From Burkholderia stabilis (GTDB lineage: Bacteria; Pseudomonadota; Gammaproteobacteria; Burkholderiales; Burkholderiaceae): a DNA stretch of 64,000 nucleotides. The stretch spans positions 1,488,001-1,552,000 of the forward strand of contig NZ_CP016443.1 in assembly GCF_001742165.1 (NCBI RefSeq). Reading direction: 5' to 3'. The translations under genes were made by a program, and so were the position numbers. The notes beneath the pieces are model-generated. The model was given only the letters and a program-made list of their open reading frames with translations, had not been told where the DNA came from and searched no databases. Of this stretch, positions 25,671-33,798 are shown one piece after another. Every line of letters begins with the position of its first letter. Position 1 is the first letter of the stretch.

Positions 25671-27575
25671 ATGCCGCAATCCTTCGTGCTGCCCGCCACC
25701 ACGGGCCGCACCGACCTGCTCGCACAGGCACATGCGCGCTCGACCGCGGTCGGCCTGCGCGCACACGAGCGCCCCGATTTCTCGCCGCTGTCGCGCCTCG
25801 CGCTGCGCGAACTGCTCGACACGAATCACGCACTGTTCTCGCACGCGCGCCCGGTCATGGAGAACCTCCACGCGCAAATCGCCGATACGCAAAGCCTCGT
25901 GCTGCTGACCGACGCCGCCGGCGTGATCCTGCACAGCATCGGCGACGCCGACTTCATCGAGAAAGCCAACCGCGTCGCACTCTGCACCGGCGTGTCGTGG
26001 GCCGAAGGCGCGCGCGGCACCAACGCGATCGGCACCGCGCTCGCGTCGGGCCAGGCCGTCGCGGTGCACGGCGCCGAACACTTCCTGCGCGCCAACCACA
26101 TCCTCACGTGCTCGTGCGCGCCGATCTTCGATCCGTTCGGCCGCACGCTCGGCACGCTCGACGTCAGCGGCGACCCGCGCGGCTCCAGCCCGCATACGCT
26201 CGCGCTCGTGCGGATGTCCGCGCAACTGATCGAGAACCACCTGTTCGCGAACCAGTGCGCGGAAGCATTGCGGCTGCGCTTTCACGCGCACGAGGAATGC
26301 GTCGACTCGCTGTTCGCGGGGCTCGTCGCGTTCGGCCCCGACGGCGGGCTGATCGCCGCGAACCGCAGCGCGCAATTCCAGCTCGGCGCGCCGTTCGATG
26401 CACTGCAGCATCAAGGCAGCGACGCGCTGTTCGGCATGCGCTTCGGCCAGCTCGCGCAGCAGGCTGTCCGCGCGCCCGGCGCAACGTTCCGCCTCACGCT
26501 GCCGACCGGCGTGCGCGTGCTCGCGCGCTGCGAATTCGCGGAAGCACAGCGCACGGCCGTCGCGGTCACGCCGCCCGCGCCGGCCGCACGCGTGCGCGCG
26601 CCGGACCCCGACGCGATCACGTTCGCGACGCTCGACACGGGCGACGCGCGGATGGCCGCGGTACTCGAACGCGTCGCGAAGATTCGCGGGCGCGACCTGC
26701 CGCTGCTGATCCTCGGCCAGACCGGCACCGGCAAGGAATGGCTCGCCCGCGCGCTGCACCAGGCGTCGCCGCGCGCGGACGGCCCGTTCGTCGCGGTCAA
26801 CTGCGCGGCGCTGCCCGATTCGCTGATCGAGGCCGAACTGTTCGGTTATGAAGACGGCGCGTTCACGGGCGCGCGCAAGCGCGGCAGCCCCGGCAAGATC
26901 GCGCAGGCCGACGGCGGCACGCTGTTTCTCGACGAAATCGGCGACATGCCGCTCGCGCAACAGGTCAGGCTGATGCGCGTGCTGCAGGAACGCGCGGTGA
27001 TGCCGCTCGGCGGCGCGCGCGCGGTGCCGGTCGACGTGCGCGTGGTCTGCGCGACCCATCGCGACCTGCGCACGATGATCGCGGAAGGCACGTTCCGCGA
27101 AGACCTGTTCTACCGGATCAACGGGCTCGCGGTCACGCTGCCGGCGCTCGCCGAGCGCACCGACCTGCCCGCGCTCGTCGAGCGGATTCTCGCGCGGCTC
27201 GCCCGCAGCGAACCGATGCCGCGCCGCATCTCGTCCGACGTGCTCGACGCGTTCACGCGCCATCGCTGGCCCGGCAACCTGCGGCAGATGACCAACGTGC
27301 TGCGCACGGCCGGCATGCTCGCCGAAGACGAGACCGAAATCGCGCTCGCGCATTTGCCCGACGATTTCTGGCTCGACTGCGACGACGCGCCTGCCGCGCC
27401 CTCTGCAGCCACGCCGGCCGCACCGGCCGGCACGCGCGAAGGCACGACGCTGCAAAGCCACCAGGCCGCGGTGATCGACGCCGTGCTCGCGCGGCATGGC
27501 GGCAACGTATCGGCGGCCGCGCGCGAGCTCGGTCTCGCACGCAATACCGTCTACCGGTACCTGCGCCGGCATTGA
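25671..27575 (+). CDS. sigma-54-dependent transcriptional activator (AcoR-like)
   Basis: This 634-residue bacterial enhancer-binding protein has a GAF-type sensor region at about residues 65-200. The AAA+ domain (about 315-545) carries Walker [10 protein letters not shown], an intact sigma-54 contact loop GAFTGA, and Walker [17 protein letters not shown]-terminal Fis-type HTH reads [20 protein letters not shown]. The GAF-AAA-Fis order and N-terminus resemble AcoR/acetoin-type regulators, but no acetoin or alcohol genes lie nearby. The target is therefore unknown; the following ferredoxin gene is a candidate. The gene follows the 49-bp repeat array directly. Confidence 0.93.
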   Translation: MPQSFVLPATTGRTDLLAQAHARSTAVGLRAHERPDFSPLSRLALRELLDTNHALFSHARPVMENLHAQIADTQSLVLLTDAAGVILHSIGDADFIEKANRVALCTGVSWAEGARGTNAIGTALASGQAVAVHGAEHFLRANHILTCSCAPIFDPFGRTLGTLDVSGDPRGSSPHTLALVRMSAQLIENHLFANQCAEALRLRFHAHEECVDSLFAGLVAFGPDGGLIAANRSAQFQLGAPFDALQHQGSDALFGMRFGQLAQQAVRAPGATFRLTLPTGVRVLARCEFAEAQRTAVAVTPPAPAARVRAPDPDAITFATLDTGDARMAAVLERVAKIRGRDLPLLILGQTGTGKEWLARALHQASPRADGPFVAVNCAALPDSLIEAELFGYEDGAFTGARKRGSPGKIAQADGGTLFLDEIGDMPLAQQVRLMRVLQERAVMPLGGARAVPVDVRVVCATHRDLRTMIAEGTFREDLFYRINGLAVTLPALAERTDLPALVERILARLARSEPMPRRISSDVLDAFTRHRWPGNLRQMTNVLRTAGMLAEDETEIALAHLPDDFWLDCDDAPAAPSAATPAAPAGTREGTTLQSHQAAVIDAVLARHGGNVSAAARELGLARNTVYRYLRRH

Positions 27576-27657
27576 CACACGCGGCCGGCAAGCGCCGGCC
27601 GCCTGCGGGTTCGGTTATGCTTGGCGGATTGCCGCCGCTCCGCCGCCCGCTTCAGCC

Positions 27658-27960
27658 ATGACCGCCCCGGAACACCCTCCACTCGTTCGCATCGAGCCGC
27701 TCGGCGCGACCTTCGATGCGCCCGACTCGCTGACGCTGCTCGAAGCCGCCGCGTTCGCGCGCGTGTCGCTGCCGCGCTCGTGCCGCAACGGCACGTGCCG
27801 AAGCTGCCTTTGCCGGATCGTCAGCGGCAGCGTACGCTACACGATCGAATGGCCGGGGCTGAGCCGCGAGGAAAAAGCCGACGGCTATACGCTGCCGTGC
27901 GTGGCCGTCGCAACGTCGGACATCGTGCTCGACGTGCCCGACGCAGTCATGCTCGACTAA
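27658..27960 (+). CDS. plant-type [2Fe-2S] ferredoxin
   Basis: This 100-residue ferredoxin has the cluster-binding motif SCRNGTCRSCLC (about residues 41-52) and a later ligand in YTLPCVAVA. That is the C-x4-C-x2-C...C pattern of plant/bacterial-type 2Fe-2S proteins. It likely passes electrons to an oxygenase or reductase encoded elsewhere. It starts 82 bp after the sigma-54 activator with a poor ribosome site. It could be cotranscribed with the activator or be its target. Confidence 0.88.
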   Translation: MTAPEHPPLVRIEPLGATFDAPDSLTLLEAAAFARVSLPRSCRNGTCRSCLCRIVSGSVRYTIEWPGLSREEKADGYTLPCVAVATSDIVLDVPDAVMLD

Positions 27961-28015
27961 CCTGGCGCGCGGCCGCGCGCCATCCCGCAACGGTTGATCC
28001 CGCCTGGAGAACGTC

Positions 28016-28510
28016 ATGACCCAGCAAACCGATCGCATCGAAAAACAGACCCTGCTCGCGGCGGCGCCGGACCGCGTGTGGGAAGCCGTCAGCAATTCGG
28101 GGGAATTCGGCACTTGGTTCGGCGTCACGTTCGACGGGCCGTTCGTGCCCGACCAGCCGCTGTTCGGCCGCATCACGCCGACGCGCGTCGACGACGACGT
28201 CGCGAAGGCGCAGGAGCCCTATGCGGGCACTGTGTTCGAAATCGTCGTCGATCGCGTCGAGCCGAAGCAACTGTTCTCGTTTCGCTGGCATCCGTTCGCG
28301 ATCGATCCGAATTTCGACTACACGTCCGAGCCGATGACGCTCGTCACGTTCACGCTCGCCGCGCAGGCCGGCGGCACGCTGCTGACGGTCACCGAAACGG
28401 GTTTCGACCAGCTGATCGAAGCGCGCCGCGCGAAGGCGCGCGAAATGAACGATCAGGGCTGGGCCGCGCAAATGACGCTGATCACGAAATACCTGGCGAA
28501 GCACGCATAG
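28016..28510 (+). CDS. SRPBCC (AHSA1/START-like) protein
   Basis: This 164-residue ligand-cavity protein has the AHSA1 pattern: N-terminal TLLAAAPDRVWEAVSNSGEF, a central WFGVTFDGPF, the strand LFSFRWHPF, and a C-terminal helix GWAAQMTLITKYLAKHA. Such proteins often bind hydrophobic ligands or are annotated as vanillate-demethylase-like, without evidence. The start at 28016 follows GGAGAACGTC. It lies 55 bp after the ferredoxin gene. Confidence 0.85.
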   Translation: MTQQTDRIEKQTLLAAAPDRVWEAVSNSGEFGTWFGVTFDGPFVPDQPLFGRITPTRVDDDVAKAQEPYAGTVFEIVVDRVEPKQLFSFRWHPFAIDPNFDYTSEPMTLVTFTLAAQAGGTLLTVTETGFDQLIEARRAKAREMNDQGWAAQMTLITKYLAKHA

Positions 28511-28620
28511 CGTGCTGCAACGCCGCGCCTCATGCCTGGCATGCGGATGCCCGCATGCCCGCGTTGCAACGTGCGTGGCATAATCCGCTCCATCGTCGTC
28601 CACCCGCCGCCGCGCATCGC

Positions 28621-28998
28621 ATGCTGAGTCGTCGTCTCCGGAAGATCGGCAGTCTGATCGGGATGCTCGCCATCCTGATGACGGCGCTCGCGCCGACGAT
28701 CTCGCAGGCGCTGACGACGCAAGGCCGCGTCGACGCGCTGCTGGCCGGCTACTGCACGGCCGCACCGGCTGCCGCCGGCCACGCGGCCGATCCATCGTCG
28801 AAAAGCCTGCAGGCCCATCTGCAGGCATGCGGCTACTGCAGCCTGCTTGCCCACACCCCCGCCCTGCCCGCGCCCGAGCTGACGTTCGCGGCCCACGTGC
28901 GCAGCATCCAGCACCGCGAAGCCACCCGCTTCGAAAGCCTGCGCCGCGCGCTACCGCTCACGGCCGCGCAACCGCGCGCCCCTCCGTTCGCGTCCTGA
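28621..28998 (+). CDS. DUF2946-type secreted protein
   Basis: This 125-residue protein has an N-terminal signal segment (SLIGMLAILMTALAPTISQA) and a CGYC pair in QACGYCSLLAHTPALP. That pattern is typical of the DUF2946 proteins that accompany copper uptake and copper-response genes. It is placed just ahead of copC and the PCu(A)C gene, supporting a periplasmic copper role. The exact function is not established. The ribosome site is weak. Confidence 0.78.
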   Translation: MLSRRLRKIGSLIGMLAILMTALAPTISQALTTQGRVDALLAGYCTAAPAAAGHAADPSSKSLQAHLQACGYCSLLAHTPALPAPELTFAAHVRSIQHREATRFESLRRALPLTAAQPRAPPFAS

Positions 28999-29089
28999 AC
29001 CGTCGTCACCACGCGTGATGCGTTAGCGCATCGCGCAGTCAGCGCACGCTACCGGCGTGCGTAACGTGTCACGTTTCGAAGGACGATCC

Positions 29090-29305
29090 ATGCGTCAACG
29101 TGTTGCGCGCGGCGTCATGCCGTGCGTGCCGGCGGCCGCTTCCGGTTCGTATCGCCGCGCCGACATTCGCCTGCAAGCGAACGTCCGGCTGCGCACGTGC
29201 GCGCCGACGGCAGCCTGCATCGATCCCGTTGCGATCCCGCTCCCGCATCCGTCCGTCGAATCCGTCTTTCCCGATCCGATTCGCTACTTGCAGATTCAGC
29301 CATGA
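29090..29305 (+). CDS. possible small gene overlapping copC (71 aa)
   Basis: An ATG at 29090 with GAAGGACGATCC upstream opens a 71-codon frame. Its stop overlaps the copC start by four bases (ATGA, 29302-29305). The product (MRQRVARGVMPCVPAAASGS...) is basic, with no clear domain or membrane segment. The ribosome site and the coupling argue that it is translated, perhaps to drive copC translation. The protein itself may be unimportant, and it could be a chance frame. Confidence 0.4.
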   Translation: MRQRVARGVMPCVPAAASGSYRRADIRLQANVRLRTCAPTAACIDPVAIPLPHPSVESVFPDPIRYLQIQP

Positions 29306-29667
29306 AAACCGCTACTTTCGTTCGCGGCGCACTCGCCGCACTCGGCTTCGTCGTCATCCAGGCCGCCCATGCCCACGCACTGCCGAAGACGCAGGAACCG
29401 GCCGCCAACGCCACGCTCTCGAGCGCGCCGCACGCGGTCACGATCGATTTCAGCGAGGCGCTGGAGCCGGCCTTCAGCTCGATCGCCGTTACCGACAGCC
29501 ACGGGCAGTCGGTCGCCGACGGAAAATCGGCCGTCGACACCGGCAACCGCAAGCGCATGCGCGTCGCGCTGTCGAACCTGACTCCCGGCGCGTACACGGT
29601 CGCGTGGATCGCGGTGGCCAGCGACGGCCATCGCACGCAAGGCCACTACACGTTCACGCTGAAATGA
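29302..29667 (+). CDS. copC: CopC-like periplasmic copper-binding protein
   Basis: This 121-residue exported protein has a signal peptide ending HAHA. The mature N-terminus HALPKTQEPAANATL places the copper-binding amino-terminal His first, as in CopC. Later conserved segments are ITIDFSEALEPAFSSI-type beta strands and AWIAVASDGHRTQGHYTF, which supplies the second His ligand. It binds copper in the periplasm. There is no copD membrane partner next to it. The PCu(A)C gene follows after 50 bp. Confidence 0.9.
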   Translation: MKTATFVRGALAALGFVVIQAAHAHALPKTQEPAANATLSSAPHAVTIDFSEALEPAFSSIAVTDSHGQSVADGKSAVDTGNRKRMRVALSNLTPGAYTVAWIAVASDGHRTQGHYTFTLK

Positions 29668-29717
29668 TGCGCGCGACGCCTTCCGCACCGCACTCCACAT
29701 CACAAGGAAAACAAAAG

Positions 29718-30164
29718 ATGAAACGCTCGATTCCGACCGCCCTGTTCTTCTCGCTGCTGGCGCTGCATGCACCCGCCACGTTCGCCGCGCCTGCCGTGCA
29801 GGCCGACGCCTGCTGGATCCGCGCGATGCCGGCGACGGTGCCGTCGTCGGGGTACTTCACGCTGAAGAACGACGGCGACGCACCCGTCACGCTCACGGGC
29901 ATCGATACGCCCGCATTCGGGATGGCGATGCTGCACGAAACGCAAACGAGCGGCAGCACCGCGAAGATGGTGCACGTCGAATCGGTCGAGGTGCCCGCGC
30001 ACGGCATGGTCGCTTTCAAGCCGAAGAGCTATCACGTGATGCTCGAACAGCCGCGTCAGGCCGTCGCGCCCGGTGCGAAGATTCCGTTCCGGCTGCATTT
30101 CGCCGACGGTTCGACGGTGTCGGTGACCTGCGACGCCAAGGCGCCGTCGTACACCGGCCAGTAA
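29718..30164 (+). CDS. PCu(A)C copper chaperone
   Basis: This 148-residue periplasmic Cu(I) chaperone has a signal peptide (MKRSIPTALFFSLLALHAPA, then TFAAPA). The binding signature is spread as AMLHETQ, then PAHGM and KSYHVML, giving the His/Met set of the family. In other bacteria these proteins deliver copper to the CuA site of cytochrome oxidase. It is co-oriented with copC and a 57-residue membrane protein gene. Confidence 0.9.
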   Translation: MKRSIPTALFFSLLALHAPATFAAPAVQADACWIRAMPATVPSSGYFTLKNDGDAPVTLTGIDTPAFGMAMLHETQTSGSTAKMVHVESVEVPAHGMVAFKPKSYHVMLEQPRQAVAPGAKIPFRLHFADGSTVSVTCDAKAPSYTGQ

Positions 30165-30196
30165 CGTTGCGTCCGCAACGACCCAAGGAGACGAAC

Positions 30197-30370
30197 ATGA
30201 AAAACCGCCTGCCGCTGGCCGACCTGATCGTCCGTTACCGGACGCCGTTGAACGTCGCCGTGCTGATCGTCTGCGGGTTGTGGGCCGCGTGGATCGCGTG
30301 GATGACGCGTCCTGCCGCGATCGATACGCCGCCGTCGATCCCCGCGTACTGCATGCGCGACGCAAGCTGA
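30197..30370 (+). CDS. 57-residue single-pass membrane protein
   Basis: This 57-residue protein has one clear membrane helix, LNVAVLIVCGLWAAWIAWM (about residues 18-36), after a basic N-terminus. The ATG at 30197 has AAGGAGACGAAC upstream, a strong site. It begins 32 bp after the PCu(A)C stop and is probably in the same transcript. There is no recognised family. Confidence 0.65.
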   Translation: MKNRLPLADLIVRYRTPLNVAVLIVCGLWAAWIAWMTRPAAIDTPPSIPAYCMRDAS

Positions 30371-30465
30371 CGTTCACCGGTGCGGCTGCGGCGGTTGTCC
30401 GGGCGATTTTGGCGTAGCATCATCGCGTCGTGTCGACCGCCGCCACCGCACCCTCCGGAGCACGC

Positions 30466-31095
30466 ATGTCCGTTCAGACCTGGCTTCTCTTCGCCGCAGC
30501 CTATCTCGCCACGACGCTGTCGCCGGGGCCCAACGTGCTGCTCGTCATCCGCAACACGGTGCGCTACGGCACGCACGGCACGGCTGCGACGATCGCGGGC
30601 AATCTCGTCGCGCAGGGCGTGGTCGTACTGCTCGTCGCGCTCGGCGTCGGCGCGGTGCTGGCCGCGATGCCGCCGCTGTTCGTCGCGATGAAGGTCGTGG
30701 GCGCTGCGTACCTGATGTTGCTCGGGGTCCGGCAACTGCGCGGCGACCGGAAGGCCGCCACGTCGAACCGCACCACGGAGCCCGCCGTTCCCGATCGCAG
30801 GAAGCTGTTTCGCGAAGCGCTGTTCGTGTCCGGCAGCAATCCGAAGACGATGATCTTCCTGTCGGCGTTCATGCCGCAGTTCATCGTGCACGATCGTCCG
30901 CTCGCGCTGCAGTTCGTCGTGATGTACGCGACGATCGCGTGCACCGTCGTGGTCGTTCACAGCGTCTATTCGGCCGGCGTGCGCCGGTTCCATCGCGGTT
31001 TCGGCATGAGCCGTGCAGTGCGTGCGCTCAAGCGCGCGAGCGGGCTGCTGTTCGTCGGGCTCGGGATCAAGCTACTGACTGCGCGGCAGGCGTAA
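30466..31095 (+). CDS. LysE/RhtB-family exporter
   Basis: This 209-residue inner-membrane protein has six hydrophobic segments and the family signature TLSPGPNVLLVIRNTVRYG near the N-terminus, plus GVRQLRG and GSNPKTMIFLSAFMPQF. RhtB-type members export amino acids or homoserine lactones. The start at 30466 follows CCGGAG. It is convergent with the LRR-kinase gene, 38 bp away. Confidence 0.9.
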   Translation: MSVQTWLLFAAAYLATTLSPGPNVLLVIRNTVRYGTHGTAATIAGNLVAQGVVVLLVALGVGAVLAAMPPLFVAMKVVGAAYLMLLGVRQLRGDRKAATSNRTTEPAVPDRRKLFREALFVSGSNPKTMIFLSAFMPQFIVHDRPLALQFVVMYATIACTVVVVHSVYSAGVRRFHRGFGMSRAVRALKRASGLLFVGLGIKLLTARQA

Positions 31096-31133
31096 GCACG
31101 CATCCTCGATAGCGGTGCCGCCGCGCGATCCCG

Positions 31134-32459
31134 TCAGATCTCGTTCACGGCCAGCGCGGCGGTAATCTCCGCAAACGACGGCCGCGCGTCGACATCCTCG
31201 TTCAAACAGGCTGCCGCGAGTGCGTCGAGCGCATGCCTGCCGGCCCACGCGCGCGGCTCGCATCGCTCGAGCAACTCGCCGAGCAGATAGCCGAACGCAC
31301 GCACTTCGAGCCGTTCGAACCCGGCTCCGCGCATGCGGTCGTTCACGTCGTAGAGCGACGCCGCGCCGAAATCCCCGAGCAGCGCGCCGCCTTCGCCGTC
31401 GTGCAGGATGTTGTGCGCGTACAGGTCGCCGTGCATGATGCCGCGTTCGTGCAGATGGCCCGCGACCGACGCGATGCCGTGCGCGATCCGCACCGCTGCC
31501 GCCGGCTCGAATCCCGCATCGGCTGCATATACGTCGCGCGTGCAGGTCGCGAAGCTCGGCGGCCCGGCGAGGTTCGTGAGCGCGGGATCGACCAGTTCCA
31601 TCACGAGGCCGTGCGTGCCGTCCGGATGCCCGCGCACCTTGCCGATCACCGGAATCACGTTCGGGTGTTGCCCGGCATGCAGGCACGCCGCCATTTCGCA
31701 ATCGGGCAGGCCGTCGCTCGTCACCGCGCCCTTGAACAGCTTGACCGCGACCGCGCGCGGTGCACGGCCTTCCGCCGTCCATTGCGCGCGGTAAATCACG
31801 CCCGATGCGCCCTCGCCGAGCTTCTGTTCGCACGCGAGCGATGCCCACTCGACGTCCACGATATCCGGCCCGGCCGACGCCGCGGCTTCCGGCGCCGCGC
31901 CGAACGGATTGCCGGCGGCGGCGAGCCACGCGAGCCGCGGCAGGCGCAGCAGCCAGTCCGGCAGGTCGTCCAGACGGTTCGCCGACAGGCGCACCAGTTC
32001 GAGCGCACGGCACGCGGCCATCTCGGCCGGCAGCGCGCGCAGCCGGTTGCCGGCGAGCATCAGCTTCTGCAAGCGCGAACAAGCGCCGATTTCGGCGGGC
32101 AGCGCGTCGATTTCGTTGTCGGTGAGGATCAGCCAGCGCAATGCGCGCGGCAGCGACCGGCGCGGCACGGTGCGAATCCGGTTCGCCTTGAAACCGATCA
32201 TGTCGAGTTGCGTGCACGCGCCGAGCACGTCGGGGAATTCGGTGAAGCGGTTGCCGGATGCGAACAGGATGCGCAGGCGATGCAGCCGCGGCAGATCGTC
32301 CGGGAGCGCGGTGAGCGCATTGCCGGTCAGGTCGAGCACTTCGAGCGTGTCGGCAAGATCGAAAATCTCGCGCGGAAACTCGGTCAGCCCGCAGGCGAGC
32401 TTGAGTTGTCGTGCGCCCGACAGGTGTCCGGCCTGCAGTTGTTCGAGGGTAGATGTCAC
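31134..32459 (-). CDS. leucine-rich repeat/protein kinase fusion
   Basis: This 441-residue protein has about seven LRR units of 23 residues (residues about 35-195; e.g. LEVLDLTGNALTALP, LQKLMLAGNRLRALP). A protein kinase domain follows (about 210-441). Kinase features are the glycine loop LGEGASGVIYRA, the lysine in AVAVKLFKG, catalytic HGDLYAHNIL and DFGAAS. In the HRD position the Arg is Gly, and the activation segment is very short. There is no signal peptide or transmembrane helix, so it is a soluble enzyme, unlike plant receptor kinases. It stands alone between a LysE gene and tRNA-Leu. Its partners are unknown. Confidence 0.88.
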   Translation of the reverse strand: MTSTLEQLQAGHLSGARQLKLACGLTEFPREIFDLADTLEVLDLTGNALTALPDDLPRLHRLRILFASGNRFTEFPDVLGACTQLDMIGFKANRIRTVPRRSLPRALRWLILTDNEIDALPAEIGACSRLQKLMLAGNRLRALPAEMAACRALELVRLSANRLDDLPDWLLRLPRLAWLAAAGNPFGAAPEAAASAGPDIVDVEWASLACEQKLGEGASGVIYRAQWTAEGRAPRAVAVKLFKGAVTSDGLPDCEMAACLHAGQHPNVIPVIGKVRGHPDGTHGLVMELVDPALTNLAGPPSFATCTRDVYAADAGFEPAAAVRIAHGIASVAGHLHERGIMHGDLYAHNILHDGEGGALLGDFGAASLYDVNDRMRGAGFERLEVRAFGYLLGELLERCEPRAWAGRHALDALAAACLNEDVDARPSFAEITAALAVNEI

Positions 32460-32555
32460 GGTGGAAAGCGGGTCGCAGTTGCGAGGGTCATCGGAACGAT
32501 CGCCCGGATTTTACCGGGATCGCTTTCGCGTCCCCGTTCGTCGTGTCACACCCCC

Positions 32556-32584
32556 TTCACAAACGCGCAATGTGACGCTAGAAT
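32556..32584 (+). promoter_or_regulatory. tRNA-Leu promoter
   Basis: TTCACA (32556-32561), a 17-base spacer and TAGAAT (32579-32584) form a good sigma70-type promoter. It ends 20 bases before the mature tRNA 5' end. Confidence 0.7.
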
Positions 32585-32604
32585 TGCGCCCCTTGCAGTG
32601 CAGT

Positions 32605-32689
32605 GCCGACGTGGTGAAATTGGTAGACACGCTATCTTGAGGGGGTAGTGGCGAAAGCTGTGCGAGTTCGAGTCTCGCCGTCGGCACCA
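32605..32689 (+). tRNA. tRNA-Leu(GAG)
   Basis: This is an 85-nt class II tRNA. The acceptor stem GCCGACG/CGTCGGC is followed by an encoded ACCA end. The anticodon arm CTATC-TTGAGGG-GGTAG carries anticodon GAG, there is a long variable arm, and the T-loop is GTTCGAGTC. It reads CUC and CUU leucine codons. It has its own promoter and an intrinsic terminator 34 bases downstream. Confidence 0.97.
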
Positions 32690-32718
32690 GATACGGTATT
32701 ACCGTGTTTCGAGCATGT

Positions 32719-33660
32719 TCAAAAAACCGCGACAGCGCATGGCTTCGCGGTTTTTTTGTTTTCGCCTCGATCACGCCGGCCCGCCCTGCCGCGCCAGCAG
32801 AAGAAAATTGCGAACCACCGCCGACGGCTCGTCGCATCGCGACGCAATCGCGAGCCTTGCACGCAGCGCACTCCCGCGAGCGGCCGATAGACGACCCCGG
32901 CAACCTGCACCTGCGTAATCGCCTTCGGCACGACGGACACGCCGAGCCCGGCCGCAACCAGCGTCACCGCGGACGCCATTTGCGGCGCCGGTTGCGCCAT
33001 CCGCGGCTCGAACCCGGCGGCGTTGCATGCGGCGACGATATGATCGAACAGCGCGCCGCCGGCCTCGCGCGGCACTTGCACGAACGACTCGTCCGCCAGT
33101 TCCACCAGATCGATGCGCCGACGCTGCGCCAGCCGGTGCGCAACGGGCAGCGCGACGAACATCGACTCTTCGTCCCAGTCGGATACCTGCAACGTCGCGG
33201 CGGCGCGGCGCTCAGGCCGCACGATCGCGACGTCGAGGTGCCCGGCTTCCAGCGCCTCCAGCAGCACGCGCGAGGCCGCCTCCTGCAACGTCAGCTCCGC
33301 CTCCGGATACGCTTCCCGAAAGCGGCGGATCAGGTCCGACACTTTCGAATTGAAGGCCGCCGTCCCGGTGAAGCCCACGCGCAGATGCCCGGTTTCCCCG
33401 CGCGCGGCCCGTCTTGCCGCCCGCACCGCGCGCTCGGCACCGTCGAGCACGCGGCGCGCCTCTTGCGCGAAGACCTCGCCCGCCAGCGTCAGCTCGGCGC
33501 CGCGCGCGGTGCGCTTGAACAGTTCCACCCCGAGTTCGCTCTCGAGCGCCTTGATCTGCTGGCTCAACGGCGGCTGCCCGATGCCGAGCGCCTCGGCAGC
33601 CTTCGTGAAATTCGACGCGGCCGCCACGGCCAGGAAATATCGGAGATGTCGGAGTTCCAT
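32719..33660 (-). CDS. LysR-family regulator with a frameshifted C-terminus
   Basis: As written this is a 313-residue LysR regulator with a canonical HTH (MELRHLRYFLAVAAASNF, then QPPLSQQIKALESELGVELF) and a ligand domain. After VVYRPLAGVR (about residue 262) the frame becomes basic and unlike LysR. An alternative frame supplies the expected ending LAIASRCDEPSAVVRNFLLL with a stop at 32771. One missing base near 32865-32880 would restore a 296-residue protein, close to the family norm. The present tail runs into the tRNA-Leu terminator. It is divergent from an MFS gene, as in the YnfL/YnfM pair of E. coli. It may be a mutation or a sequence error. Confidence 0.85.
   Translation of the reverse strand: MELRHLRYFLAVAAASNFTKAAEALGIGQPPLSQQIKALESELGVELFKRTARGAELTLAGEVFAQEARRVLDGAERAVRAARRAARGETGHLRVGFTGTAAFNSKVSDLIRRFREAYPEAELTLQEAASRVLLEALEAGHLDVAIVRPERRAAATLQVSDWDEESMFVALPVAHRLAQRRRIDLVELADESFVQVPREAGGALFDHIVAACNAAGFEPRMAQPAPQMASAVTLVAAGLGVSVVPKAITQVQVAGVVYRPLAGVRCVQGSRLRRDATSRRRWFAIFFCWRGRAGRRDRGENKKTAKPCAVAVF
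32723..32757. terminator. intrinsic terminator of tRNA-Leu
   Basis: The stem AAAACCGCGA (32723-32732) pairs with TCGCGGTTTT (32745-32754), with an inner AGC/GCT pair, and a run of seven T follows. The symmetrical A/T flanks could also serve the convergent LysR gene. Confidence 0.85.
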
Positions 33661-33798
33661 TCGGATGTGACCTCACGGTGTGCCGGATTGGCTCACCAGC
33701 CAGTGGTTAAACATATCTCTTCGGTTTCTTTCATATATTGGACATATACATGACGGTGCGCAAGAATTCAGTCATCCCTTCGCACATCGAGTGCAGCC

